Source of the DNA: Anaerolineales bacterium
Lineage (GTDB): Bacteria; Chloroflexota; Anaerolineae; Aggregatilineales; UBA2796
Direction: 5' to 3'
Assembly (NCBI GenBank): GCA_015075625.1
Contig: JABTTZ010000001.1
Coordinates: 1,054,001 to 1,118,000, forward strand
DNA length: 64,000 nucleotides
Part shown: positions 26,440 to 34,887 of the stretch, piece by piece
How positions within the stretch are numbered: position 1 is the first letter of the stretch
Layout: the number at the start of each line of letters is the position of its first letter
Notes under the pieces: generated by a model
What the model saw: the letters and a program-made list of their open reading frames with translations, nothing else
The model's database searches: none
Told to the model about the DNA's origin: nothing
Program-made: the position numbers and the translations under genes

Positions 26440-27411
26440 ATGACCCATATCCTTGTGCCGGATAATCTTGACAATGCTGGACTGACCCTTCTGAAGGCTG
26501 CCCCGGAAGTGACCCTCCAAGCGGCGGCAAAAATGAGCCGCGAGGAAGTGCTTGCCGCCATTCCCAACGCCGCCGCCATGATCATTCGCAGCGCAACCAC
26601 CGTAGACGCCGCCATGATGGATGCCGCACCACGCCTGAAGGTGATCGGGCGAGCAGGCGTTGGCGTCGATAATGTCGATCTGCCAGAGGCAACCGAACGC
26701 GGGATTGTCGTGATGAACGCCCCCGATGGGAATACAATAGCCACTGCCGAACTTGCCTTAGGGTTGATGTTGGCGTTGGCACGCCATATTCCGCAAGCAA
26801 ACGCCACCACCCACAGCGGGAAGTGGGAGAAAAAAGCCTTCATGGGCGTTGAACTGCGCGGGAAAACCCTCGGCGTCGTCGGCTTTGGGCGCGTTGGACG
26901 GGCAGTGGCAAAGCGGGCGGCGGCGTTCGAGATGACAATCATCGCCTTTGATCCCTTCATCTCGGCGGAATCGGGCGCGGCGCACGGGGCAGAGATGGTC
27001 AGCCTTGACGAACTCTATGCCCGCGCCGATTTCATCACCTTGCACGCCGTCTCCAGCCCCGAAAACAAGGGGATGATCAACGCCGCCTCAATCCAGAAGA
27101 TGAAGAAGGGCGTCCGTATTGTCAACGACTCACGCGGGTCACTCATTGATGAGGCGGCGCTGGCAGAGGCGTTGAAATCTGGGCAAGTGGCGGCGGCGGC
27201 GCTGGATGTCTTTAACAAAGAGCCGCTTGAAGACGGCAGCCCACTGGTGGGGATTCCGAACGCCATTTTGACACCCCATCTGGGGGCAAGCACCTTAGAA
27301 GCGCAAGATGCGGTTGCTATCCAGATTGTTGAGAATGTCTTGGGGGCGCTGTTCAGGGGCGACTATCGGAACGTCGTCAACCCCGATGTGCTGACAAAAG
27401 TGAGGGCGTAA
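26440..27411 (+). CDS. serA: D-3-phosphoglycerate dehydrogenase, short form
   Basis: A 323-residue D-2-hydroxyacid dehydrogenase that starts serine synthesis. It has the NAD-binding 'GVVGFGRVGRAVAKRA' motif, 'KVIGRAGVGVDNVDL', and catalytic Arg in 'NDSRGSLIDE', Glu in 'FNKEPLEDG' and His in 'LTPHLGAST'. The C-terminal intervening and ACT regulatory domains of long SerA are missing, so it may lack serine feedback control. The ATG at 26440 fits the family; an upstream ATG would add 46 unrelated residues. A sister 2-hydroxyacid dehydrogenase function is possible. It is divergent from tmRNA. Confidence 0.85.
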   Translation: MTHILVPDNLDNAGLTLLKAAPEVTLQAAAKMSREEVLAAIPNAAAMIIRSATTVDAAMMDAAPRLKVIGRAGVGVDNVDLPEATERGIVVMNAPDGNTIATAELALGLMLALARHIPQANATTHSGKWEKKAFMGVELRGKTLGVVGFGRVGRAVAKRAAAFEMTIIAFDPFISAESGAAHGAEMVSLDELYARADFITLHAVSSPENKGMINAASIQKMKKGVRIVNDSRGSLIDEAALAEALKSGQVAAAALDVFNKEPLEDGSPLVGIPNAILTPHLGASTLEAQDAVAIQIVENVLGALFRGDYRNVVNPDVLTKVRA

Positions 27412-27432
27412 AGGGGGGTGTAGGGCAGCGGT

Positions 27433-27454
27433 GGGCGACCATGTAAGGTCGCCC
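27433..27454. repeat. GGGCGACC-N6-GGTCGCCC hairpin, copy 2
   Basis: Perfect 8-base stem with loop ATGTAA between the converging serA and ARPP-1-type genes. It could serve as a two-way terminator, though no T run follows. Confidence 0.75.
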
Positions 27455-27474
27455 CGTCAATTTCCCTTATCTCT

Positions 27475-28452
27475 TTACCCGCCCGTGCGGTTGAATACAC
27501 TGGCATGAATCAGGCGATCCTCCCACAGCAGCCCACTGCCGCTGACGGTATCGCCCATGATCCGAACATCCTTCCCCATGCCCACCGATTCAAAGGGGCT
27601 GGTTTCTACCGTGGCAAGGTCGTGTAGGAATGCCCGCACCTGATGGGGAGGAAGTGGTATTGTCTCCTTTTCCGGCTGTTCCAGGGCATCAAACAGATAA
27701 CTGCGCAGCAGTTTTGACCACAAGGTCTTGAGCGTCTCGTGATGGTCAAAGACATCAGCGCCAACAATCGTTCCATTGATTGCCACCAAAAAGCCCTCGG
27801 CTTGCGGCGCAGTAAAGGCATTCAGATAGGACACCAACTGATCCTCATTCTGGGTGTAGGCATCGTGAAGCGCTGCCGTCTGTGAATGTGAGCCATGCGC
27901 CGCCATTTTCCGCTGTACTTCGCCCCAGACCGCACGCTGATCCGAGTCGTACCAATTTAATTCGGTGCGCTGAAGGTCTTCCGCCGAAGTATCTGCCTCC
28001 CGACGGGCTTTTTTCTCGCGCAGGCTGTTCGTCACGTTTTCGACTTGCATCCGCCGAAGTTGGCTGTGGGAGGCGGTAGCGGCTGTGGAAAAGTGCCGTG
28101 AACGGTATGACCAGCGCCCCTGTTCGACACAGCTTACGGGAATCGGCATTTCCGATCCGGCGGGAATCAGGAGCGAGGTGTTCAAGACGCGGTTTTGTTT
28201 GGCGCCGATCAATTCTTCGCCAACGATCAGCAGCACGGGAAGTCCGCCCGTATTGACCACCTTGAGTTGAGGGACGTTCCCCCCCTCGCTAATTTCTTCA
28301 ACGCTTAGGCTTTTGCTGGCTAAGCTCTCATCAAGGGTTTGATAGGCACGCTCATGCCCATTTTTGCTGTGGAGGGCGTAGATCGTCACATGCTTGTATG
28401 TTTGCGCCTCTCCAACCCGAATGTGTTCTAAAAACGCGGCTAACTCGTTCAT
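27475..28452 (-). CDS. ARPP-1 (DUF6569)-like protein
   Basis: A 325-residue soluble protein. The text 'LPVLLIVGEELIGAKQNRVLNTSLLIPAGSEMPIPVSCVEQGRW' spans the most conserved part of the ARPP-1 family (ARG and rhodanese-phosphatase-associated protein domain), which has been noted beside protease- and phosphatase-linked genes, with no established biochemical role. No signal peptide or membrane helix is seen. The gene is alone and its promoter region faces a repeat-rich gap. The family call rests on recall of the motif and is not certain. Confidence 0.7.
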   Translation of the reverse strand: MNELAAFLEHIRVGEAQTYKHVTIYALHSKNGHERAYQTLDESLASKSLSVEEISEGGNVPQLKVVNTGGLPVLLIVGEELIGAKQNRVLNTSLLIPAGSEMPIPVSCVEQGRWSYRSRHFSTAATASHSQLRRMQVENVTNSLREKKARREADTSAEDLQRTELNWYDSDQRAVWGEVQRKMAAHGSHSQTAALHDAYTQNEDQLVSYLNAFTAPQAEGFLVAINGTIVGADVFDHHETLKTLWSKLLRSYLFDALEQPEKETIPLPPHQVRAFLHDLATVETSPFESVGMGKDVRIMGDTVSGSGLLWEDRLIHASVFNRTGG

Positions 28453-28626
28453 ACGACCCCTCCACGCTGACTTTCAACCAACCTGCTTACACGTGCGATA
28501 CCATACACTCACCGCCTATCAAGTATAGTATAGAACGCCTCAGGCGAAGCCGATAAATGTTATGCCGCTGCCCCCATCCGCCTAACGCCGTTCTTTTGCA
28601 AGGAAAAGGGGTGCGGCGAGGGCGCG

Positions 28627-28746
28627 GGGTTAAAACGCCCGCGCTAAGGGTGATCACCCCGTTGGGGCTTAACTACAACATGGTGGGGGTTAGGGTTTCC
28701 AAGCCCCGTAGGGGTGGTTAGTCTCAGCCCGCTGCTTTAGCGGCTC
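28627..28746. repeat. Pair of REP/BIME-like modules
   Basis: Two units in opposite orientation: GCGCTAAGG...CCCCGTTGGGGCTTAA and CCAAGCCCCGTAGGGG...CCCGCTGCTTTAGCGG, separated by a G/T-rich spacer. Part of an 840-base gap with no supported gene. Confidence 0.65.
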
Positions 28747-28759
28747 TCTCTTAGGCTGA

Positions 28760-28929
28760 CCTACAGCATTTTTCAAGGAGATTGACCCCTTAGTGGTTGA
28801 CAGCCCTGCTTATCACGACATACTTATCGATGGGCTAGGCGGTGGTGATCTAAGGGGTAAACGAACGACGCCCGCCCTTCTTGTAAGAAGGCTGGTTGCC
28901 GCCCGACCAGTGAGGGTACTGCAATAGTT
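28760..28929 (-). repeat. Structured dispersed element, copy B
   Basis: Minus-oriented copy of the element described at 20675, with CTACAGCATTTTTCA at its low-coordinate end and GAGGGTACTGCAAT at its high end. The CCTTCTTGTAAGAAGG hairpin is perfect; the CTGGTTG/CGACCAG stem carries one mismatch. Confidence 0.8.
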
Positions 28930-29074
28930 ACGCACATGCCCGTAAGTCGTAAGACACAGCCTTTTCTCAGCCGCTGCTCAAACCCGCACACTGCCCACCT
29001 TTGGGTGTTTCGTCTCCCCCCTTTCTAAGCATCGTCTCACCGATGTTAGGAACTTCGCACAAAGATTCTCAATG

Positions 29075-29247
29075 CCTTACAGCATTTTTCATGGAAATTG
29101 CCTCCTTATTGGTTGACAGCCCTGCTCATCACGATATACTTGTCGATGGGGTATGTTGCTGTGATTAAGGGATAAACGAACCTACGCCCGTCCTTCTTGT
29201 AAGAAGGCTGGTTGCAGCCCAACCAGCGAGGGTACTGCAAGCAATAG
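29075..29247 (-). repeat. Structured dispersed element, copy C
   Basis: Second minus-oriented copy, 145 bases beyond copy B. CCTTCTTGTAAGAAGG and the GGTTGCAGCCCAACC stem are perfect. It ends 48 bases before the start of the large membrane protein gene, so it probably forms part of that gene's upstream region. The 28930-29074 spacer shows no gene. Confidence 0.8.
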
Positions 29248-29294
29248 TGATAGTGATACAATCCCTAAAACATGGTAGCAGACAGGAGCGCAGG

Positions 29295-31823
29295 TTGCGA
29301 CGAACGACAGGTGCGCTGATCCTTTTTGCGGCGCTCATCTTTGCCTATATAGCGTCCCCTCCACAGGAAGTTGCCGCTCAAAACGCCGCGATTAGGCTCA
29401 CATTAGAGGTTGGTTACGAAGGCTACTATCGGGCGGATAGCTGGCTGCCTGTGCTTGTACGGGTGGCAAACGGCGGCGCGGATATTTCCGGTGAACTGCA
29501 CGTCATGTCTGTAGACGTGTTGGGAAAAGCCACCGATCCCTTCATTGCGCCCATTGACCTTCCCACACGCTCTGAGAAACAACTTTTTCTCTACCTTCCG
29601 GCAGATTACACCGCCCAAACCATCCGCGTAAACCTTGTGACGCCCGAACGCATTGTTGCCAGCAGCGAACGGGATGTAAAACCCGCCCGTCCCTCGGACA
29701 TGCTCTTTGCCGTCGTCACCGATTCCCCAACGGGGACGATTGACCTGAAGGCGATCCGCAGCGGCGTGGGCGATGCCTATCAGGCGACATGGCGTGTGGA
29801 GAACCTCCCCCGCCTTGCCGAATCGCTGCGGGCGCTCGATGGAATCGTCCTGAACGATGTGGACAGCGGGGCGCTTGGCATTGATCAACGGCAGGCGCTG
29901 ACGGATTGGGTCTTGAGCGGTGGGCATTTGGTCGTCACCGGTGGCTCGAATTGGCGGCGGACAGCAGCGGGCGTCAAAGACATTTTGCCGCTCGTCCCCG
30001 AACGGATCACCACCTTACGCAGTATGCCCAGTGTGGCATCCTTTGCCGGACGCCCCGCCGCCCTCGCCAGCCCGAATCCCTTTGATGTGGCAGAGGGGAC
30101 GCTCACCGCCGAGGCGCTTGTCCTTGCCGAACAAGGCGGCGTGCCGCTCGTCGTCCGCCGCGCTTATGGGGCGGGCTTTGTCGATGTCCTCGCCTTCGAT
30201 CCCAACTTTGAGCCGTTCAGCCGGTGGGGAGATCGCGGGCAGTTTTGGTTCACCCTGTTCACCACCGCTGGCAGCACGCCAAGCTGGGCGGGGGGTGTCA
30301 CCAACACAACGCAAAGCCGCGTCGCCGCAGATACAATCAGCGGGCTGCGCCTGCCCGATGTGGCACAGTTGGCGATCTTTTTAGGGCTGTACATTGCCTT
30401 GATTGGACCTGTTAACTACGTTGTTCTGCGCCTGATCAAGCGGCAAAGTTTGGCGTGGTTCACCATTCCGCTCATCGTCACCGGATTTACCACCGTTTAT
30501 ATTCTGACGGGGGCAAGCCTGCGCGGGACGCAAGCGATCATCAACCGCATGGCGATTGTTCAGGTGTGGGAAAACACCACGCGAGGGCAAGTCGATGCGA
30601 TCATCGGCGTTGCCGTCCCCCGCCGAGGGACGTACAGCCTGAGCATCGGGGATAACTATACTCTCCGCCCCCTGAACGATACCGAGTCGGCTGGCTTGAT
30701 CAGCGGACGGGCGACGACGATCTATGAGGTAGGCGGCTACGAGGCACGCAACCTGTTTGTCGATGCAGGGACAACCGCCGCCTTTGGCTCAAGCGGCTTC
30801 ACCGATGTGCTGCCTCTTGAAGGCGAGGCGCGAATCATGCTTTCGCCGGGGAGTTCAGCGGTAGTTTCGCCAACCCCCGGTGCGATAGGCGTCACCATCA
30901 GCGGGCGGGTGAAGAACACGACGAACCAAGTCTTGTACTACACCCAAGTGATCGCGCACGGTGGGGCGTATACCTTAGGGACGCTGAACCCGGGCGATGA
31001 GACCACGTTTTCCTTCCCAATGAACGCCGATCTTTCCCCGCCAGCATCGTTGGGCAGCAACATATGGGCAAGCGCCTACTTCCGCGCCGGACGGTACAAC
31101 AACACCCCATCGAACATCACCGTTAGGCAAATCATGGGGATGCGCTACCTCGGCTACCGTGATCCGTTCGGCGGGCGCGGTTTTGAAAACGCCGATGAGC
31201 AGCAAGAAGACCTTCGCCGCCAGCGCTTTTTGGAGAGCATCATCACCGATTCCGATCCGAGTGGTGGGCGAGGGACATCTGTTTATGTGACGGCGTTCAC
31301 GCGGGAATCGCCCGTCCAAGTGGCGCTTTCCGGCGTCGCCTCCGTCACCGAAGATACCACCGTCTATATCTACCGCCTGCCCGTGACGGTGACCACCCAA
31401 GACCCGGCGCGGGCGGTGGAACTACCCAACGCCTACCTAACATGGACGCCCACCGAGCAAAGCACCCGCCGCGATGTTGCCCCCTATGAAATGAGCATCC
31501 AACCCGGCGAACGCTACGTCTTCCGTTACATCCCTATGCCGCTGATGCGCATGGAGAACGTCACCGAGATTCGGCTGACGCTGCAACCGGGGAATTCTGC
31601 CTCGCGCAGTGTGACCGATGCCGTTTCCCTTTACAATTGGCAGCGTGGGGAGTGGGAGGTGATCCAGACGCCGAACTTCCTGACGCGGATCATCGACGCC
31701 GGACGGTTCATCGGACCGGAAAACGCCATTGAGATGAAAGTAGAAGTGACGGCGAATGTGAATCGGCTTTATTATGAACGCATCGACCTGACCTTGTATG
31801 GGACGCTGCGGGAACAGCGCTGA
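29295..31823 (+). CDS. Large secreted/membrane protein with two internal membrane helices
   Basis: An 842-residue protein. The TTG at 29295 is chosen because GGAG lies 6 bases before it and the signal peptide (MRRTTGALILFAALIFAY) then begins properly. Residues ~30-350 are outside and include a class I glutamine-amidotransferase-like stretch ('LDGIVLNDVDSG...VLSGGHLVVTGGSNW') lacking obvious catalytic residues; two helices lie near 360-410; the long C-terminal part is beta-rich. Such proteins often sit beside ABC-2 exporters and MoxR/DUF58 genes, as here. Function unknown. Confidence 0.72.
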   Translation: MRRTTGALILFAALIFAYIASPPQEVAAQNAAIRLTLEVGYEGYYRADSWLPVLVRVANGGADISGELHVMSVDVLGKATDPFIAPIDLPTRSEKQLFLYLPADYTAQTIRVNLVTPERIVASSERDVKPARPSDMLFAVVTDSPTGTIDLKAIRSGVGDAYQATWRVENLPRLAESLRALDGIVLNDVDSGALGIDQRQALTDWVLSGGHLVVTGGSNWRRTAAGVKDILPLVPERITTLRSMPSVASFAGRPAALASPNPFDVAEGTLTAEALVLAEQGGVPLVVRRAYGAGFVDVLAFDPNFEPFSRWGDRGQFWFTLFTTAGSTPSWAGGVTNTTQSRVAADTISGLRLPDVAQLAIFLGLYIALIGPVNYVVLRLIKRQSLAWFTIPLIVTGFTTVYILTGASLRGTQAIINRMAIVQVWENTTRGQVDAIIGVAVPRRGTYSLSIGDNYTLRPLNDTESAGLISGRATTIYEVGGYEARNLFVDAGTTAAFGSSGFTDVLPLEGEARIMLSPGSSAVVSPTPGAIGVTISGRVKNTTNQVLYYTQVIAHGGAYTLGTLNPGDETTFSFPMNADLSPPASLGSNIWASAYFRAGRYNNTPSNITVRQIMGMRYLGYRDPFGGRGFENADEQQEDLRRQRFLESIITDSDPSGGRGTSVYVTAFTRESPVQVALSGVASVTEDTTVYIYRLPVTVTTQDPARAVELPNAYLTWTPTEQSTRRDVAPYEMSIQPGERYVFRYIPMPLMRMENVTEIRLTLQPGNSASRSVTDAVSLYNWQRGEWEVIQTPNFLTRIIDAGRFIGPENAIEMKVEVTANVNRLYYERIDLTLYGTLREQR

Positions 31824-31881
31824 GGGCAGCCACATTGAAAACACAAGGAAGATAGAGACTAATAACCCCACCCCCTGCAAC

Positions 31882-31909
31882 CCCTGCTCTCCGTAAACGG
31901 AGAGCAGGG
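31882..31909. repeat. Perfect 13-bp hairpin
   Basis: CCCTGCTCTCCGT, loop AA, then the exact complement, after the large membrane protein gene. An 11-base G run follows at 31924-31934. It may terminate transcription or belong to the 13-bp hairpin family. Confidence 0.75.
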
Positions 31910-32034
31910 ATTACGCAGCAGTCGGGGGGGGGGGATAGGGGTTCTTAGAAAGATGACCGATTGCCACATCTTTCGTATATGTGTTTATATCTGATGTTAC
32001 GTCCGATCAAGCCTTTTGAGGAGTCATTACAGTC

Positions 32035-33057
32035 ATGACCGACGCTCCCCCCGATATTGGCAAGCGCTCGCTCGATCTGGAAGCGGTGCGCCGCCAAATT
32101 GACGATGCTGATCTCGTCATTGAGACGCGCTCGCTGGTCAAGCGCTATGCCACCCTCACGGCGGTGAAAGACCTCTCGCTAAGCGTCCCACGTGGGGCGA
32201 TCTACGGCTTTGCCGGTCCCAACGGGGCGGGGAAAACCAGCACAATGCGCATCCTCACCACGCTGATGCGTCCCACCAGCGGACAAGCATTCATCGCTGG
32301 CACAGAGGTGACCAAAGACCCGCGTACCGTCCGCAGGCAAATTGGGTTCATGCCCGATTATTTCGGCGTGTACGACGACATGAAGGTCTGGGAATACCTC
32401 GATTTTTTTGCCGCCTGTTACGATATTTCCGACGCAGAGCGCCCCACCATGATCGCTGATTTGCTTGATCTGGTCGATCTCACCCACCGCAAAGATGATA
32501 TGGTGGATAAGCTGAGTCGCGGTTTGCAGCAGCGGCTCTGTTTGGCGCGGACACTCGTTCATGATCCGCAGGTCTTGATTCTAGACGAACCCGCCTCTGG
32601 GCTTGACCCCCGCGCCCGCATTGAGATTCGTGAACTTTTGGTGGAATTGGCGCGGATGGGCAAGACGATTTTCTTCTCCACGCACATCCTTGCCGATGTT
32701 GCCGAAATCTGCACGCACATTGGGATCATCGAGGCGGGGGAGATGGTTTTGCAGGGGCGTATGGACGATGTGCGCCGTCGCCTGATGCCCAACCGCCAAG
32801 CGGTGATCACCTTCCTAGACCGTGCCGACGAAGCCAAGGTGGCGCTTGGAAAAATTATGGGCGTGCTGGATGTTCAAGAGATCGTGGAGGAGGCGGGGCG
32901 AAAGCGGCTGCGCGTTCACTTTGATGGCGATGATACGATACTCTCCACGATGATGCAGACGCTCGCCGCACAAGCCATTCCGGTGGTGAACTTTGCCGAG
33001 GAATCAGAGGATTTAGAATCGGTGTTTCTGAAGGTGACGAAAGGGATTGTCTCCTGA
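32035..33057 (+). CDS. ABC transporter ATP-binding protein
   Basis: A 340-residue ABC-2-type ATPase. An N-terminal extension of ~30 residues precedes the nucleotide-binding domain with Walker A 'GPNGAGKT', Q-loop region 'RRQIGFMPDYFG', signature 'LSRGLQQRL', Walker B 'VLILDEP' and switch 'STH'. The signature has L-S-R-G-L in place of LSGGQ. Residues ~255-340 form the usual DUF4162-like C-terminal domain. Its stop overlaps the permease ATG by one base (TGATG), so the two make one exporter. A weak TTGCCA/TTATAT promoter may lie at 31961-31990. Confidence 0.92.
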   Translation: MTDAPPDIGKRSLDLEAVRRQIDDADLVIETRSLVKRYATLTAVKDLSLSVPRGAIYGFAGPNGAGKTSTMRILTTLMRPTSGQAFIAGTEVTKDPRTVRRQIGFMPDYFGVYDDMKVWEYLDFFAACYDISDAERPTMIADLLDLVDLTHRKDDMVDKLSRGLQQRLCLARTLVHDPQVLILDEPASGLDPRARIEIRELLVELARMGKTIFFSTHILADVAEICTHIGIIEAGEMVLQGRMDDVRRRLMPNRQAVITFLDRADEAKVALGKIMGVLDVQEIVEEAGRKRLRVHFDGDDTILSTMMQTLAAQAIPVVNFAEESEDLESVFLKVTKGIVS

Positions 33058-33959
33058 TGCTGCGCCTATTCGTGCGAAACCCGGTGATCGTCAAGGAACT
33101 GCGGGGGCGGATGCGCGGGATGCGGGCGTATGCCTTGCTGTCGATCTACCTGCTGCTGATGTGCGGGTTCATGCTGCTGATCTATGTGTTGGCGGCGTCC
33201 TCGCGGGATTTGAACGGGTATACCTCTGGCGGGCAGATCGGGCGTTCGCTCTTTTTGGGGATCGTTGGGATTGAATTGTTCCTTGTCACCTTCATTGCTC
33301 CGGCGCTGACGGCGGGGGCGATCAGCGGGGAGCGCGAACGGCAAACCTACGATCTGCTGCGGACGACGCAGCTTTCCGCCTCAAAACTCGTCTTTGGCAA
33401 GCTATTCTCGGCGCTTTCCTATGTGCTGCTGCTGCTTTTGGCGGCAATTCCCTTGCAGAGCATCGCCTTTTTGTTCAGCGGCGTGAACGAGGCGGAGATT
33501 GCCCTAGCGACGGTTATCCTCTTGGTGACCTCAGTGCTGCTTGGGGCGGTGGGCATTTATGCCAGCGCCCTGAAAGAACGTACCGTCGCCGCGAACATCA
33601 GCGCCTATGGCTGGACGCTCGGCGTGATTTTGGGGCTGCCGCTGGTTGTGTTTGTCTTTATGGGCGTTTTTGGGGCGCGGATTCAAACGCTCTCGCTTTC
33701 GGCGCAAACGGTCTTGCTCTACCTTCTTTTGGCGATGATCATCACCAATCCGCTGGCGACGGCGTATGCCACCCAAGTGTGGCTGGTACAGACGGGCAGC
33801 GCGGGGGTGTTTACCCAAACGCTGACCGACCCGGTGACGGGAGTCACGGCACAGCTTCCGCTCATCTCGCCATGGATTTTGTTCACGGCGCTGTATGGGG
33901 TGCTTGCCATCTGGCTGATTTGGCGCTCCGTGCGCCGCGTCCGCCGGATAGAGGGGTAA
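33057..33959 (+). CDS. ABC-2 type transporter permease
   Basis: A 300-residue integral membrane protein with about six helices. The sequence 'GAISGERERQTYDLLRTTQLSASKLVFGK' (residues ~85-113) is the classical coupling helix region of ABC-2 permeases. A TGATG overlap ties it to the ATPase gene. The exported substrate is unknown; neighbouring surface-protein, MoxR/DUF58 and glycosyltransferase genes suggest cell-envelope traffic. Confidence 0.88.
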   Translation: MLRLFVRNPVIVKELRGRMRGMRAYALLSIYLLLMCGFMLLIYVLAASSRDLNGYTSGGQIGRSLFLGIVGIELFLVTFIAPALTAGAISGERERQTYDLLRTTQLSASKLVFGKLFSALSYVLLLLLAAIPLQSIAFLFSGVNEAEIALATVILLVTSVLLGAVGIYASALKERTVAANISAYGWTLGVILGLPLVVFVFMGVFGARIQTLSLSAQTVLLYLLLAMIITNPLATAYATQVWLVQTGSAGVFTQTLTDPVTGVTAQLPLISPWILFTALYGVLAIWLIWRSVRRVRRIEG

Positions 33960-34148
33960 GGGAGAAAGCCGATCTTGTGTGGGGAACTTCCCACCGCTGG
34001 AAAGAGTCCTAAAGGTGATGATGATTTAAGAATGCCACCCGGCATCAAGGTTACAATACGTATAGAGTAGATTAGGACTTTACGCCGTCGAATGCCGTTG
34101 AACTGGTTTATCCCGGCTTGATCGAATAAAACAAAGAGGGGGCAGTTT

Positions 34149-34820
34149 GTGTCTAAAGACCTCTGGACAGCCGTCGATCACTACACCGCCACCATCGCCC
34201 TCCCGCCCGATCCCGTGCTGGAGGCAACCTTACGCGCCTCTGACGAGGGCGGCTTGCCCGCCATTCAAGTTTCGCCCCATCAGGGGAAGATGCTCCATCT
34301 GTGGGCTGCCTCGATGGGGGCGCGGCGTATTTTGGAGATCGGCACGCTTGGCGGCTACAGCACGATCTGGCTGGCGCGGGCGCTCCCCGCTGGCGGGCGG
34401 CTGGTCACCCTTGAAGTTCAGCCGAAACACGCCGAAGTTGCCCGCGCCAACCTTGCCCAGGCTGGCTTTGCCGATGTGGTTGAGGTTCGCTTGGGGGTGG
34501 CGCTGGAAAGCCTTGCGGCGTTGGCAGCGGAGGGCGGCGCTCCCTTCGATTTTGTCTTTATCGACGCCGATAAAATCAACACTGCCGCCTATTTTGAGTG
34601 GGCGCTCACGCTCACCCGCGTTGGTGGGGTGATCGTCGTGGATAATGTCATTCGCGGCGGCGCTGTTCTGGATGCCACCAGCGGCGAGGATAGTGTCGTG
34701 GGGATACGGCGCTTCAACGAACGCCTTGCTGCCGAACGGCGCGTCAGCGCCACCGTGATCCAGACCGTCAGCGGCAAGGGCTACGATGGGATGACCATTG
34801 CCCTGGTGACGGGCGAGTAA
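34149..34820 (+). CDS. O-methyltransferase, caffeoyl-CoA-type family
   Basis: A 223-residue class I SAM-dependent methyltransferase from a GTG at 34149 (GGGGG upstream). Motifs: 'ARRILEIGTLGGYSTIWLARAL' for SAM, 'VTLEVQPKHAEVARANL', 'FDFVFIDADKINTAAYFEWAL' with the metal-binding D-A-D, and 'GGVIVVDNVIRGG'. Such enzymes methylate small catechol-like molecules or are uncharacterised in bacteria. It lies between the ABC exporter and the coiled-coil protein, with 190 and 67 bases between them. Confidence 0.88.
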   Translation: MSKDLWTAVDHYTATIALPPDPVLEATLRASDEGGLPAIQVSPHQGKMLHLWAASMGARRILEIGTLGGYSTIWLARALPAGGRLVTLEVQPKHAEVARANLAQAGFADVVEVRLGVALESLAALAAEGGAPFDFVFIDADKINTAAYFEWALTLTRVGGVIVVDNVIRGGAVLDATSGEDSVVGIRRFNERLAAERRVSATVIQTVSGKGYDGMTIALVTGE

Positions 34821-34887
34821 TATGTATCGGGGCGCTCTCCTCTCAGGGCGCTTCTCTTTTCCGAACGTTTAGCCAAGTGAGGGCGCT

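Noticed and set aside
28453-29294. A missed gene in the 840-base gap
   Set aside because: Only repeat modules, two element copies and short frames without coding pattern are present.
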